Below the pieces are notes generated by a model. The model did not search any database. It worked only from the letters and a program-made list of their open reading frames with translations, and was not told the origin of the DNA. Source: Symbiodinium natans (taxonomy: Eukaryota > Sar > Dinophyceae > Suessiales > Symbiodiniaceae). Taken from it: a stretch of DNA of 60,000 nucleotides. Location of the stretch: NCBI GenBank assembly GCA_905221605.1, contig CAJNDS010002750.1, positions 64,001 to 124,000 of the forward strand, given 5' to 3'. Below are positions 25,638 to 38,300 of this stretch, piece by piece. Numbering within the stretch: position 1 is the first letter of the stretch; each line of letters opens with the position of its first letter. The translations under genes and the position numbers were made by a program.

Positions 25638-25967
25638 GCCATCACGCGGACACGTCGAAGATCGGAGTCACCATGCCAGCCTGCACGAGCAGAATTTGTC
25701 AGCCAACGCTAACAAAACGGGTTACATGCAACGGGCCTCCGACTGCCCACGAACCTCCTGGAATGTGAAGGTCTTCGTGATCTCACCTCGGATGCAATCC
25801 ACTCAGGGGGAAACAGGAGTGATTGTCTTTCGTTAGAACTCCAACAACGTTTTTTGCTCCATTAAAGTGGTCCGGGGTAGTGTAGTGACTCAGTTGCCCA
25901 CTTTCAGGAATCTGGGACTCAGTATTGTGCAGCGTCGCTGTCATACAAAGTTTCTACTTGCTCGCGT

Positions 25968-28900
25968 TTACCCCAGAGCCACGGAGCCGTTCTGATATTT
26001 CGTCAAGGCACCATTGCGGAAGACTTCGACCAGAAGATCCTCTGCCTCATCGCCCTGGCCGTCGGTCAGAGTGGTCAGCTTTCCTTCACCTGGAAAACTC
26101 GACATACTCACGGGACAAACAAAAACAATGCCTACACGAAAATGTGTATCTATGAGAAGGAAAGAGAAAGGAAGCAAGAAAGCAAGATGTAGACGTGTAG
26201 GGCTCGAAGAGAGGCTGCTGATCTGCTGAGGCTGCGGCGCTTGACCAGCTTCAGCCTGCCCTGCTTGGACTTCTTGCCTGTCACGAATACATAAACATTT
26301 TGAAACCTCGCCAATCCTTTTGCGCAACATTTTGCAACATCTGAAGCTTGTTGAAATCTTTCTGTGACCCTTTGAGGCTCTTCCCACAGTCAGTGGCCTT
26401 GGTCGGTGACGGGATCCTTGAAGACAGCCCTGCGCAGCGAGATGCTCTTTGTGCTTTCAATGGTTCTTTCACCTGTCTAAGTCATTACACGGTTGTTTGC
26501 CTGGGTACTCCATCAACCACAGCTTCGCCTAAGTTCGGATGCGCAACCGCCTGTTTTCTGCAAGTTGAATGCTTGAAGCCTCACACTCGTGAGTCCCTCA
26601 CAGAATAGTCTAGACATGTCCAGACCGTGTATTGTGGCTGCAGCCACGTTGCAGCACTTGAATGCGCACTTCTGCGTGTCGCGGTCCATCTTTTGCAGCA
26701 AAGCTCCGCCTGACAGTGTTGAGTCGGAAGGTGGATGATACATTGCAACATGCTTCCGCTTCCTCAAGTGCAAGTATGAGCTGCGAGCGTGAAGGATCGT
26801 GCAGGCCTGAGCCAAAGCAAACATTCTCCGCCGCCCATTTCTTAGCCTCAGCTTGAGCACGGTGTGCACAAATATTCAAGACCGCTCAAACTTTCAGCAA
26901 AAGCTCTTTCAACTTCGTATTTCCGGACATGCCGTTATCAACCGGACTCATTGTTGAGAGGATCTCTGCTACAAATGCGCATCAATCGCAGACACCATGT
27001 AATTGAAGGATGCACGAATGTGTAACCATCACTAGACTACACAGTCTATACAGACAGACACGCGCCAACACACAATCTTGCTGCTTTCATTAACAGCCGA
27101 AACAGTCGCAGCACGTGGCAAGACACCATTCCGGACAATAGCAAGTGCAAATGCAGCCCGACAGCCTCAAGGTTGGACAAGATCTCTTGCAGAGATTCAT
27201 AGGAGATTCCATCACCCTGAATGACGCGGATGTAGGATGGCAGTACCTATCCAGCAGGCCCGATCCCAGACCCAGCGTTGCTTTTCCTTCCCCAAACAGT
27301 GGGTGTTGATTAACATTTCTCCAAATGCACATGCCCTTGTCCCAACACGGAGTGCGGAACTGGCCATGAACTTCGAACGATTTCTCGGGACAATGGTTTC
27401 TTTTGAAACTGGAAACCTTTGGTTTCGAAATTGCTTGAAGAAGTACCAGGGAATGCTTGCACTCCGCCTGCTGCAGCACTATGATCGCATCAGCTGGACG
27501 TCTCATGCTGCATCAAAGTGTGCGCCGATGGGAATCGTGAGTGTAACCTCTTTGAGGAATATTGAGGACTCAGCCCTCGTGTCACACCCATGCTACCGAA
27601 GTTCGCTCGTAGGCGACGCAAGAGCGTGTGCGCTCGCATCGCGCGGTGGTCAATCTCTGCGTCCCCTGTAGTGTATAGCTTTGTTAAGTGCTACCTGTAC
27701 CATGGGCCCGTAGCTCGCTTTGAATGAGAAGCTCCGGCAATGATTCTTATGTATGGGTCGAGCGTACTAACAACGATGCCCACGCGCCCACATGCGCACG
27801 TAAAGACACACAAAGACACGCCAGTACGACAACACACCGGCTTCACCGATGGCACGACCCCGAAGCCAATGAAGAAACGAAAGGGATCATGAGCGCCCTG
27901 AAAAGCATGGGTAGAGTGAAAAAACAAAACTGAGTTTGCGCTCAGCATAGGCATAGTGCTCTCACAACTACGCGAAACGCTTTTCAGCAGAGTTTGCGAG
28001 CATTTGGGAAGAGAGCGGTCTGCTTCTTTCTCGCCGTACGAAGGGGTCGCACCATGGTCGAGTAATATGTCGACACAGTCTTGTCAAGGGGGAAGGGGAA
28101 GAGGGGGGGGGAAGGGTGCGCCTTGAAGCCGGCATCGTTGGTCTTGACCGGGAAGTGCCTGAGAGACTCCGAGTAGACTCAGCCACAGCAAAATGACATC
28201 AAAGCAATGATAAGAGATCAACATGCAGAGAGAGAGAGAGAGAATCAGAGAGAACCACATGCTTTATAGCGGGAAAGTCACCGCACAACTATGCTGCTGC
28301 TTTGGCTATGGGCACTGCTTCGCCACCCTGAAATGCCTGAATCTGCAAACTCAAACCACCAAAGTACCCGACAATGCGACTGAAGAATCCCAGCTACCCC
28401 GGCCTTTGGGTCAAAGCAGCACATGCCTCAAAGAAAGGCCTCCAGGTCATTCGAGGCACTTCGCAAGTCGCTCCAGAACCTCCACGACGATCGTCTTGGG
28501 ATCGCCTCCCGGATGGGCACAACAATTCATGTTGAGCTGCGAGTGCCTCTATAGAGGGGCCCAGCTTTGCACCGCAGCTTGCGCGCGCCACTAGGAACCC
28601 ACGAAGACCACCAGAAAAATCCCTGACAACCCATGCAGGACAACTAAAGACTTCACTAGATTTCATGAGCCTGAGTCAGGTCGGACAACGAGACGGCCCG
28701 GTGGAGCCCGAGACGCGATCAGGTCTTTCCTTGGAGCGACGAAGCCCCGCCCATTTTCAACTCGAAATGGAAAAACTGTGCAAAGTAATGCAACAAAGCC
28801 GCAGTTCTGTCCCCCACAACTTTTCACAGGCATTGAAGATGTCCTTGGCAGCTTGGCAGCCGTCTGACTTCTACAGCTTGCATACCCTCAATTCATTCAC

Positions 28901-31900
28901 CACATGACATCAAGCCATTAATGACAAAAGTGAAGTTGCCCGCAGATTCAGAAGTTTGACTCAGATTGCAGGTCAAACCAAGTTGTTTAAGCACCCAGCA
29001 TATGAGTCGGAAACCACCGCGACGATGCCTTCAGGGTACTGCTTGAGCATGTTCTCGAAGGCATTCTTTTCACCTGGACATGCTAGAGTTTGTGGAGCTT
29101 TGGAACGAACAACTCTCCATGACCATTGGCTGACTGATTGCCTGACTTGGTCCAGCTGGTGATGGTGGAGTGTTCTGCAGCAGGAACCGAGGTGCCCACC
29201 TGACTTGGTCTACTTGGTGATGGTGTGTTCTGCTGAAGAGATCTTGCTATTGAACAGGTCGATGACAGTTACTACTAAAGACGAATCAGTGACTACAGTC
29301 TGCAACGCTAAATTTAAAGAGAGGTTCAGAACATAGCCCCGAGCAAAAGCTCAAGAGCGCTGTGTAATGGATCATGCGGTCCTTAAGCTCTTGTTTCCGG
29401 GCTATGCCGACTATGTTGTTGGTCTTGGCCCTCTCGCACCGGCAAAGGTCATTGGAGACGCTCTCCAAGTGCTCTCACAGTATCGGCTGACCTTGGACCC
29501 TCAATGCCCAACATTGAGGGCGTGTCCTCAATGAGGCTAAGATTTTGAGTTTGTCATCACCTGGTGCTCCATTACCTGAGGCCTCTTCCTCACTACACCC
29601 ATTTGTGCAGGTGCATCTATTTTTGCAGGCAGGGTCTCTGCATTGTCTGGTGTAATCCTGAATGCCCAGTGTCCTGCATCTGACCTTGCCTGGTGTGCCT
29701 CAACAATGTCTTGTGTTTGCCAGAGTCCGTCTTGCCACAGGAGCGTGGGATATGTTTAAGCATTGAACCAGGTGCGCAGAGATGTCCTATGACAAGCAAC
29801 AGGCAACCACAATCAAAGGAACAGAGGTTCCTGCGCACTGTTCCAGCGGCAAGTTGTAGTAGTCGATGGCCGTGCAGAGGCCTGCTTGCTGATCAGATTG
29901 CTGTCAGGTTTCAGGTTTCACTGTCAATGTGAGCAGTGTCATGGCTGCCAAACGCGTTCGGCTGCTGCGCCGAACTCACATCTGCACTACCACACGGAGC
30001 CTGGCATGGTGTCGCTTCCGCAGAAGTTGACCAAATGCGCAGCGCCTCCGATGGATGCTGTCTCCATGGAGGAAACACCTGCCGCCCAAAGTCAACAGTT
30101 CGATTCTTAGCAAACATTAGCACATGCACTCACACACCCACTGATGGACGCAAGGGCTCACCTCGGCAACCAAAGTCGTTGAGCTGGTAGCCCACAGTAA
30201 TCATCTTCAACGGGACAGGAAGCTTGTTGGGCATGTTCTTCAGGTCAGTGCCTTAGATGCTTTGCGATGATCATCGACAAAAAACCGACCTGATGGTAAT
30301 GGTGACCGGCAAGGAGCCAGTCTTGATGAGCGAATCCATGATCACCTGCGGGCTGTGCTTAGAGTTCACGCACAAGTCGAAGTCAGGTTGCAAGCGTGTT
30401 GAACGTGCAGAGTACACAGATCCCGGAGCTTATACGTGAGCGCATGAAATCTTGCAAGCTGCGAGCAGAAGGCCTTCTTCTGCGCACGGGACTGAGTTGC
30501 AACGGTCATGGGATACCAAACCTGAACCAGTAAAGTCTCCAGGTAGTTGGTCAGCCAGAAGCCTCGGCTCAACGGAGTGACGCAAGTGGAAGCATTGCCT
30601 GGTGTGACCAAGGCACATTTCGGGTCGGTGTTTACAACCTCGGAGGCGAAGTTCTACATCCGCCGTTGAAGGCTTGAAGTGTGCTTCGATGTGCTTCGAT
30701 GTGCTTCGACTTGCGTCACTTGCTTTATGCATCTCGTGCACTTGAGCTTGGGATCTCCGGGGGCCATTTGGATCTACAAAGGTTTGAGAAGAGCGGGCGA
30801 TCACCTTCACACATCGAAGTTTGACAGTGGCCCTGGAACGACGTGTCATGCCATCCGAAATAAAAGCTGTGGCTGCGTTTCTTATTGCATGCGTGCGAAG
30901 TTTAGCATTTGGTTGAATGCTACCATTTCACGAATGCAACTGTCACGTCAACAGGTTCACACTAGTATGGGCTGTGAAAACTGCTTTGAATGGAGCTCAT
31001 GCGCTGCGTGAAACCTCAGAAGGCAGACAGGCAAAGCTCCCTCGCGGATACCATGAAGCAATGATCTTACTTGCATTCAAGGGATTCTTCTGTTCTTTCT
31101 CTTGCTCCGCTGCTACTTTTGCCAGGGCAAGCATTTGCTCTTGTGTCATCTCACCTGGCTCTAGCCCCCAGAATAGTTCCACACCTGGTCGCTGCTAAGC
31201 TCAATCTGTCCAGACAAGGGGCAGTCATCAGCACGTTCTTTACAGGGACCACCATACCCTCTGGTGCAGCCTGCAGAAGGCCGGTCAGCAGAATTTGAAG
31301 AGATCTGTGAAGCAGTAGCTTCTCCTTAAACATCAGTCCTTGATGACAACCGGCAGCCGGCCATCGTGTGCGCGAAGAATGTACTCCCAACCTTCGCCTT
31401 GCAGATGCGAAGGGCAACGCCGAAAACTGACTTAGAGAAACATATACGTATATGTGTATATGAACATATGTATATACATGTATGTATACGTGTACATGTA
31501 TCGAAATATACTGAATATATGAAGAGAGAGATATATATATATACATACACGCATGCTAATCCCATGCCTGTCAAGTGTGCTAAATACATCTTCATCAAGA
31601 GAGTAGAGATTGAGCCAGTACTATGGATTGGGAATTTAGGGACAGTACGGCACTTTGAACCCTCGAGGCCTTCAAAGTGCTGTATGGTGCTTGGATGTGC
31701 TTGGAGAACCTCCCTAAAAATGCCAAAAGCCAATTCTGGACACCTCCACCCAGTGGTTCTCAGAGAAGGATGGGTTGGTTATGAGCTGTACGGGAATTTG
31801 CAGGCTTCAAGCTTCGATTCGGTGAAGCAAAACTGGTACATCTAGAGTAGCAAATCAGTCAGGCCGTTTACGGTCTTTAACCAACCTGGGGGAACTGTTG

Positions 31901-33369
31901 CAGGAAGAGGGTTATATTATATTCATTGAATGGAAGAAAGTCGTATTTATGTTAGAGGCGCCATTTTTCTGTAGATCAATTACGAAACTTTGAAAAAGGC
32001 TTTAGGGTTTTTGGGGTGCGGGTTTCTCCCGTTTCCCCTCCCGCCGCCCCGGGTGTGGCACGTAGGGCTTAGGGCTTTACGGTCATGATCTAGGTACCTC
32101 CCCATGCGGTGTGGCTGTGGGTTTTCGGCTTTAGGGTTTAAGGCTTCTGGTTTAGAGCTCTGGCGTCGTCTTTTAGGGTTTCCGGGCTCAGGGCTTAATA
32201 ATTTACAAAGCTGAAAGGGTTTCAGTTCTTAGAGGGTTGCAATTCGAGTTTAGGTAGGGTTTGGGCTTAGGGCTTGAGGGCTGTGGGTCCCTAGCTAAGC
32301 CCTTAACCCTGGCCCAAACCCTGCCCAAGCGCCTCAAGACCCTCAGACCGCACTCCCTCCATAAAGATATAGATATATCTATACATACAATTCTTAACTC
32401 TACGCAAAAACATATGTTCGTGTGTCGTTGCTTGTGCACAGAGGAAACCATCTCAAAGCGGATGCCAATGTATGAGAATCCACGAACTTTCTAATTGCAG
32501 CCATGGATCGATTGAAGTGCTTCATCTCGCCAAGACCCATATGCCCATTTACAATTCGCTCTGCAGCGTCAATCCGCTCGCGAGTCACAACCTGTGAACA
32601 TGTCGACCCCAAGCCCTACAGACCGCACCATCCACACAAGACAACTGCATAAGAGACTGTACCAACTGTACCAATGCAACGCGGCATAAGAAGGGTTCCA
32701 CTGGTTCCACTGCCTTGCCCTGGAGGTATCGCTTCAGGAAGTACTGAAGCCCGAAGAAAACCACTTCGTCGAACTTTCCGCCACGACTCTCAAAATACCT
32801 CGTACACTGTCGTACATGCATGCACGCGCAGGAATGCGAAAAATTGAAAGCGGCACAAGCCTCAGCGGTCTAGAAGGGACTCGTGGTTTCCTCCCAAGCC
32901 TCCATCTACATTCATCTACAGTATCCGGGCTCACAGCCTGCATCATCCTACTGCCCTGATGAGTGCGAAAGGTCCATTGGGCCGACTTCCCTTCAGCTCC
33001 CATTGGGCCAGAATTGAATCCTGACTGCGCTGTAGCTCCTGGAGAGTTCCCATTCCCAAAGTCTCATGGAAGAATTTAGCACAAATTCCAAGCTTGGAGT
33101 GGACTTCCTCCGCACAGTTTTGATTGGCAACACCAAACCAGTTCGGATGGCAACAAGGCATCTTGCATGATGCCAGATGCAATATCCAATAGACAGCGAA
33201 AGCCAACGTACAGCGAGGCCACCATCAGACAGAAGACGAGGCAGCAGGAAACGCAGGTCACGGACCGTCCAAATGAATTCAAGCACTGCAGTCATGCTAC
33301 GAGTAGACCTCCGTGGTGTTCGGAGGGTACTGGCGCCAGTGAGAGGTCTTGTAGGAGTCGCTGAGAAGC
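25968..33369 (-). CDS. NAMPT: Nicotinamide phosphoribosyltransferase, at least 24 exons
   Basis: Joins nicotinamide and PRPP to give NMN, the rate-limiting step of NAD salvage; cytosolic or nuclear in other eukaryotes. Exons in minus order: 33369-33301 (LLSDSYKTSHWRQYPPNTTE), 32798-32714 (FFGLQYFLKRYLQGK), 32591-32510, 31397-31339 (EGWEYILRAHDGRLPVVIK), 31270-31223 (PEGMVVPVKNVLMT), 30638-30617, 30562-30474 (FWLTNYLETLLVQVWYPMTV), 30345-30318, 30251-30162 (YQLNDFGCRG), 30078-30001 (VSSMETASIGGAAHLVNF), 29881-29835, 29199-29142 (SVPAAEHSTITSW), 29073-29000 (GIVAVVSDSY), 28843-28800 (DIFNACEKLWG), 28729-28671 (RLVVRPDSG), 28505-28460, 28158-28122, 27246-27166 (YIRVIQGDG), 26846-26807 (ENVCFGSG), 26709-26653 (GALLQKMDRDTQKCAFKC), 26528-26501, 26429-26398 (VFKDPVTD), 26277 to about 26239 (KKSKQGRLKLVK), 26089-25968 with TAA. 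About 471 residues, against about 490 in animals. SDSYD, RPDSGDP and the EHST substrate loop are kept. Exon 1 enters in phase 2, so a first exon with the Met lies upstream and was not found. The enzyme is probably active. Confidence 0.95.
29199..29237. repeat. Partial duplicate of NAMPT exon 12 within intron 11
   Basis: Positions 29199-29237 copy 29141-29182 (both CCTGACTTGGTC... TGATGGTG... TGTTCTGC), with a stop codon and small gaps. The copy sits immediately upstream of exon 12 in transcript order; its CAAGTCAG|G end serves as the acceptor of intron 11. Confidence 0.8.
30681..30711. repeat. 10-bp tandem repeat (GTGCTTCGAT), 3 copies
   Basis: Three head-to-tail copies, in the NAMPT intron between exons 5 and 6. 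Confidence 0.95.
31438..31552. repeat. TA/CATA-rich microsatellite
   Basis: ATATGTATACATGTATGTATACG-like sequence, then (AT)n, within NAMPT intron 3. Confidence 0.85.
31995..32335. repeat. Degenerate interstitial telomere-like (TTTAGGG) tract
   Basis: TTTAGGG occurs at 32001, 32130 and 32172, with many one-base variants (CTTAGGG, TTCAGGG-like, GTAGGGTTT) between. From about 32298 the opposite-strand form appears (CCCTTAACCCTGG ... AAACCCTG). It lies in NAMPT intron 3. Confidence 0.75.
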
Positions 33370-33399
33370 CTTGCAGCTGCAACAATTTTGTTGGACAAG

Positions 33400-34960
33400 G
33401 ACAATGTGAGCTCTGAGCCTGCAATACAGCACTCGCTTCTAGTGGCAAATGATAAACGATCACCATCCTGACGCTCCCGGCCCACCCCTTCCTACTCCGC
33501 TACCGAATTGGATCTGAAAGCACATCTTCCTGCTGCTTCAACCAGAAGTTCTCAAACTTTCTCTCAGTCAGATAGAATGCGCCAGTGTCATGGGACGCCT
33601 AATGGCTGTTCCCGATGGAATCCGCAATGCAACACCCCAACCCGTCCGAGACACATGATGTTGTCCAGGTACTTGCTGCGGTACGGGGCATCCTTATCGT
33701 CGACACTGGCACTGAAACCGAATGCCTAGACGATCAATCCGAACACCGAAGAACCGTGTTGATCAAAGTGATTCAATCTGAGGGTAGCACATGGTCCCTT
33801 CATGTGGGCCCTTGATTGGAGAACCCTTACATACCCCGTATATACCCTTTAAATCCCAAGGGCCCATACTTCAAAACCGTTTACCACGTAACCTCCCGTA
33901 GACTCAAAGTGTCTCCAGCATCGACTTCGCTAACGACATCCGGCTTTGCGCAAGAAGTGCCCATGACGCAGCTGGCCTGAGATTTCACATCTTCGGTGAC
34001 TGGTCTTTGTTCTGAAAAAAGACGGGCCGAAGGGCATGTGCCTGCTTTTTGGATTTGCATGTGAGGGCTTTTTCAAGTGAAGTGAACCGACAAAGAACCA
34101 AGTCGCCATGTCCCAGCTCGCAAGCTGACGTAGTCTCACTCTCTCATGTTTCAAGCAGCCGTCTTTGCTATTTCTTTCAGCGGCTGGACATCATAGGTCA
34201 ATCAAAGATCGAACAAATGGAATTGCGTGACAAACCAGCTGCTGAACTTGCAAATGCAGAGAGGTTACGAAATCGTCGAGCGTCACGCAAGAATACGATT
34301 ACAAGGAGCCAGCACGCAATCACGGGTTTGAGTCATGGGGAGCCGTGTGGTCTCGCGCAGGTACCGTTTGTGTGTCAGGGGCTCAGAAGGAGGGGCAACG
34401 AAAGAAAGCAAGCTGCTAAGCAGTTGCTGTATTGCCTCATATGATGTTGCCCCTCGTTAAGTATCGACACATGCATATGTACGATACATATTATACATAT
34501 ATATATATATATATCTTGTGACAACCAGGCATATATGGTCCCTGTCGTCCGTAGAATCTGCATCTAAATCCTACCATGCTGCATTCGGATTCCCCGCCTC
34601 ACTCTACTGCACGACGCCAAACATTTGAGTGCAGAAGAACGTCATCGATGTAGAGGTACTTTCACCAACCCCGTTACTCTAGACGCAAACTGACTTGAAA
34701 ATCTATCAGTCATGTATTTGAGAGGCCCATTGCAAAAAAGAAGTACATGAGGAAATCGAAAATGTTTATGAAACGTCCTGCAGAATGATACAGGCAATAC
34801 CTCGGAAATCACACGATCAGACATGTAGAGGGTTCCCTGATAGCTCTTGCAATTCCAAACAGAGCTCGGCTTACTCAAGTGTCATGCAAACATCCATGCA
34901 AAAATTCCAACTGGGGCTCTCATGCCTGAATGAAAGAAAATGACATCTTAAGAAAGCTGC
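33400..34960. other. NAMPT 5' flank and unassigned sequence
   Basis: The NAMPT start exon should lie here or further up; no convincing phase-2 donor after a Met was fixed. A plus-strand charged stretch at about 34180-34290 (IGQSKIEQMELRDKPAAELA) may be an exon of something else. A (TA)n run lies at 34495-34514. No promoter motif recognised. Confidence 0.3.
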
Positions 34961-35161
34961 TTGACCTTGCAGACAGCAGTCCTCAAAGCTGAGGTCGAAT
35001 CTGCTGGTGCTGCTGTGGCTGTGCTCGAGCAGAAATGCAGAGCGAACAAGGGTGCGCATCTACGGTCATTCCCTAAACACGACAACACAACACAACACAA
35101 CACAACACAACACTCAGAGCTTTCAGCTGTGGCGCAACGCTTGTCAGCCAATACGTCCTAA
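34961..35161 (+). CDS. Possible exon, short coiled coil
   Basis: A plus-strand stretch reading LKAEVESAGAAVAVLEQKC has a heptad-like hydrophobic spacing, then runs into the ACAAC repeat. It could be a plus-strand exon or chance; weakly supported. Confidence 0.25.
   Translation: MTLQTAVLKAEVESAGAAVAVLEQKCRANKGAHLRSFPKHDNTTQHNTTQHSELSAVAQRLSANTS
35084..35113. repeat. (ACAAC)n pentanucleotide repeat, about 6 copies
   Basis: Uninterrupted ACAAC units, read directly. Confidence 0.95.
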
Positions 35162-35352
35162 ATATCCACTTTCACCAAGGCCGTCCCGACCTGGCCTAGC
35201 ACTGCAAGGATCAGTTGCGAGGACCATCAAAGGCACCCACAGCCGCAGCCCATAACAGCGCGCATTGTGCGACAGTCCAAGAATGCCAAGGCTGAGTGCC
35301 CGGCCACTTCCAAGTCCATCGGAGCGGCAGCCATCTTCGCACCTGCTTCATG

Positions 35353-35380
35353 CACTGAGCCATTTGGCTCAAGGTGCATA
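35353..35380 (+). other. Spliced-leader-like palindrome (possible relict SL)
   Basis: AGCCATTTGGCTCAAG at 35358-35373 matches the 3' 17 bases of the dinoflagellate spliced leader (AGCCATTTTGGCTCAAG) with one T missing. The flanks extend the inverted repeat (TGCAC ... GTGCA), so a simple hairpin is the rival reading. Confidence 0.35.
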
Positions 35381-38300
35381 TCGCACAATCGCACAAGCAC
35401 CCGCCACGCAGAAAAACAAAGGAGAACATCCTGGAGATCGGTGCCTTCTGAGCGCTGCACCGCGCACCTACAGTAAATGTGCTCCGCAATGCTATCAGTG
35501 GAGCCAAGCCAGGCGAAGGAAAATGCGATGCTGCCGCTGACTCCCAGGCCCATCATGGGTCCCATCCTGCAGTGAAAGAACCCCCCCAGACCAACTGAAG
35601 TGTAATGCAAGCCGCAAGATGCTACGATCGCTCAATTTTGCTTCTAAGCAGGCAGCGCTGCCTTACTGAGCAAATGTACCACAAATCCTCCAGGCCACGG
35701 GAAGGAAATGTGCAGCATTGTGCGGTTTCTTCGGCATAGAACTTGTCAACAGAATAAGAGAAAATAAAGGAACACTGGGCACTCCAAAATATGGGGCGGA
35801 GGGGTGATTCCGATCCCACGCTAGCAAAACCTCCTCTGTGTGATCTGGATGCTTGCAACTTGGCTTATATACGTGTATCTCACGCCGCTGATCCATGTTG
35901 CCTGGCTCGGTGAGAGTGCCACTATGTGCCACTGATAGCCGGCATTTAGGTAAGCACAGGGCGGCATTGCCGCACAGGAGCAATTGAAAAGTCAGATCCG
36001 GCCGGGCAACGACTAAAGAGTTGCAGGGCCCTGCCACTGCTTTCCACATTTTTCGCTGATCAATGCTCTCTAGCAAAATCCCAGTCAACTATTGGCTATT
36101 CCTACGATTCATCGTGTGTCTATGCTTGCATGTGTGCAGATGTACTTTAGTCTTAAAGCGTTGATACGCACAGCCTTTTGCTGGTCCGCTCGGTGAAACA
36201 GATGAACATGGCTTGCCCATGCATCCGTGAAACACAGAACTCTTGCCAAAAAACTCCACTGAAAAGTGTTTTGCCCTTACTAAACGTAGGATCTAGGACC
36301 TAGGATTCTAGGACGATGGAGCCTCTGCCTCTGCAACTTCGGCAGATGACGAGCTCCCTCGTAAAAGCCATGGGTCATGGGCCACAAGACCTGCACTGCA
36401 ACGCTGAATGCCGAAGGCAACCAACTTTTGGCTGCCTGGGACTCATGCAAAGCTCCACGTCTCAGGCACCATTCAAGCACACGATACGCCCCTGCGCCAA
36501 GAACCGCAGGATGAGTGTCAGATTGTCAGATTGCAGTGAAGAGCTCCAGCGACCAGCAGCAGCTTTTCCCACTTGCATCTCCACAGTCCATGATTTGGTG
36601 CTGCAGAGCACGGGCTGCACGTCCTTCCGGAGACCACAAGCTACCTGAGGTCACATCCTGCACCCACGATTCTATGACACTACAGGACACTACAGGACAC
36701 TGCAAGTCCGCGAGGCATGCCAGCTTGGCACAGGGGTGAGACTGCCTTGGCATTCATTCTTCTTGCAGCAGAACTCGATTTTATGTGGTCTGCAGAAGCC
36801 CTACATACTGCTTTTCTCACTCTGCACGAAGTTCCACCATGAGTCAGTTATGTAACGTGGCATGGTGCCTGCACGATGTTCTTCTGAAAGAAGCGCGGTC
36901 ATTAGCTTCAAAAGCAGGGAACAGAACCGACCCCACCGCAGAAAAATGCGAGCGCTTTGCGGCGAATCAAGAGAGGGGGCAGAATGGGGTAAGTTCTCTG
37001 TCTGGCTGGCCGTTACTTCGGCTGCTTGACACTTGCCACGAGCCACCAAGAGGCTCACGACAAGTGATCCAAATCTAGGAGGCCATCACTGTCTGCAGCC
37101 AGCGAGCCGTCGTCCTACAAATTGAACTGGCTGGGTTTGGTTGTAATATAAGTAGTTCTTAGGATTGCATACCTGGGTATGAACCCCTTGTCCGTGGAAA
37201 TTCAAGGAGCTTCGGACCTCGACTGTTGTTCGGGAACCAGACTGGGGTGCAACTCCCTGTGAGAGTTACGGGCTTTCTGCCTAACAGCGATTCAACAGAT
37301 CCTGGAGGCTTTTTGGCCCTGGGCAAAGGTCCTCATCCAGTTCCAGCCGGCTGCCTGCAAATGACACAGTATTCGAAAATATTCGAAATCAACAAGCTCT
37401 GGCAAAAACCCAAACAGTTCCAGGAGCCTGAGTAGGGCCGACCAGGGCTCCAAGGCCGGGGTGGTCCAGGTCCAAACGATGGCAAGGGCTGCGCGCAGGG
37501 ACTATCAAGTGCTTCAACAACTTCATGGAGATCAGGCTCTGGAATGGACATGCAACACATTGCAACCCCCGCAGACCACAGGCAAAGAAGACAACTGTAA
37601 AGTCGGGAGGGAGGAGATCTCGGCGATTTCGGCGATTCCCGATGCTGGCCGTTTGCCTCGTCCGCTGGTGGACGTGCAGACGGCAAGGCACCAAACACAG
37701 GCAGGTCATCGTCCTTGGAGGCAGTAGCCACCCAAGAGTCCATGTTCATGATGGTTTGGCACTGCATCACTTCAGAGCACCAGAAACAACACATCTGCGC
37801 AGGCGGCAAAGCACTCCACATGGCGAGTTTGTACAAAGCCCGGCACCGAGTGGCCCGCACTGCTCTGAGAGTCCTGCAGAGACAATCGATTTGAGGGCGC
37901 TACATGATTTTCATTGATCTTCATCGCCGTCCATCTCAACATACCACAACCTTCACACGACAGAAACTTTGTTCGTTTTATAGCCCTGGAATCCAGCTTG
38001 TCCAAGAATGCTCCTGTAGTTTCATTGATTCCTACCAGTACAGGCTGTCTTCATGCTTTCATGAGTGGTTGTATGTGTATTGCCTGGTCCACGGGCCTCA
38101 TGATTACTTCGCATTGTCACTACCGAGCTCAGTCTAATTTCATTGCACCGACTTTGCGCCTCGTGGTACACATCCCTGGCAGCTGCTGCCTGACTGCCTT
38201 GTCTGACACATCATCGTTGTTGCATGAGTTTACCTGTGATGCTAGGCAAGCGCTCAAAACCACTGGAAGGCAGCGGCCAGCAAATCTCTGGGATTGGAAC

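Larger units (their letters stand above)
23560..25960. other. Unassigned spacer downstream of NAMPT
   Basis: A minus-strand stretch ending in an exon-like donor at about 24525-24620 reads VVEGPLRSLCCELHAEDYHV. Two 10-bp-period minisatellites lie at 25095-25121 and 25585-25637. Otherwise short frames. Confidence 0.3.

Noticed and set aside
28394-28666. Single-exon 90-residue minus frame
   Set aside because: It crosses NAMPT exon 16 in the wrong frame; homology picks another frame with splice sites.
37065-37112. EF-hand calcium-binding loop (ADSDGLLDLDHL)
   Set aside because: First and last calcium ligands are missing and no partner loop was found; kept only as an unrecognised exon-like stretch.
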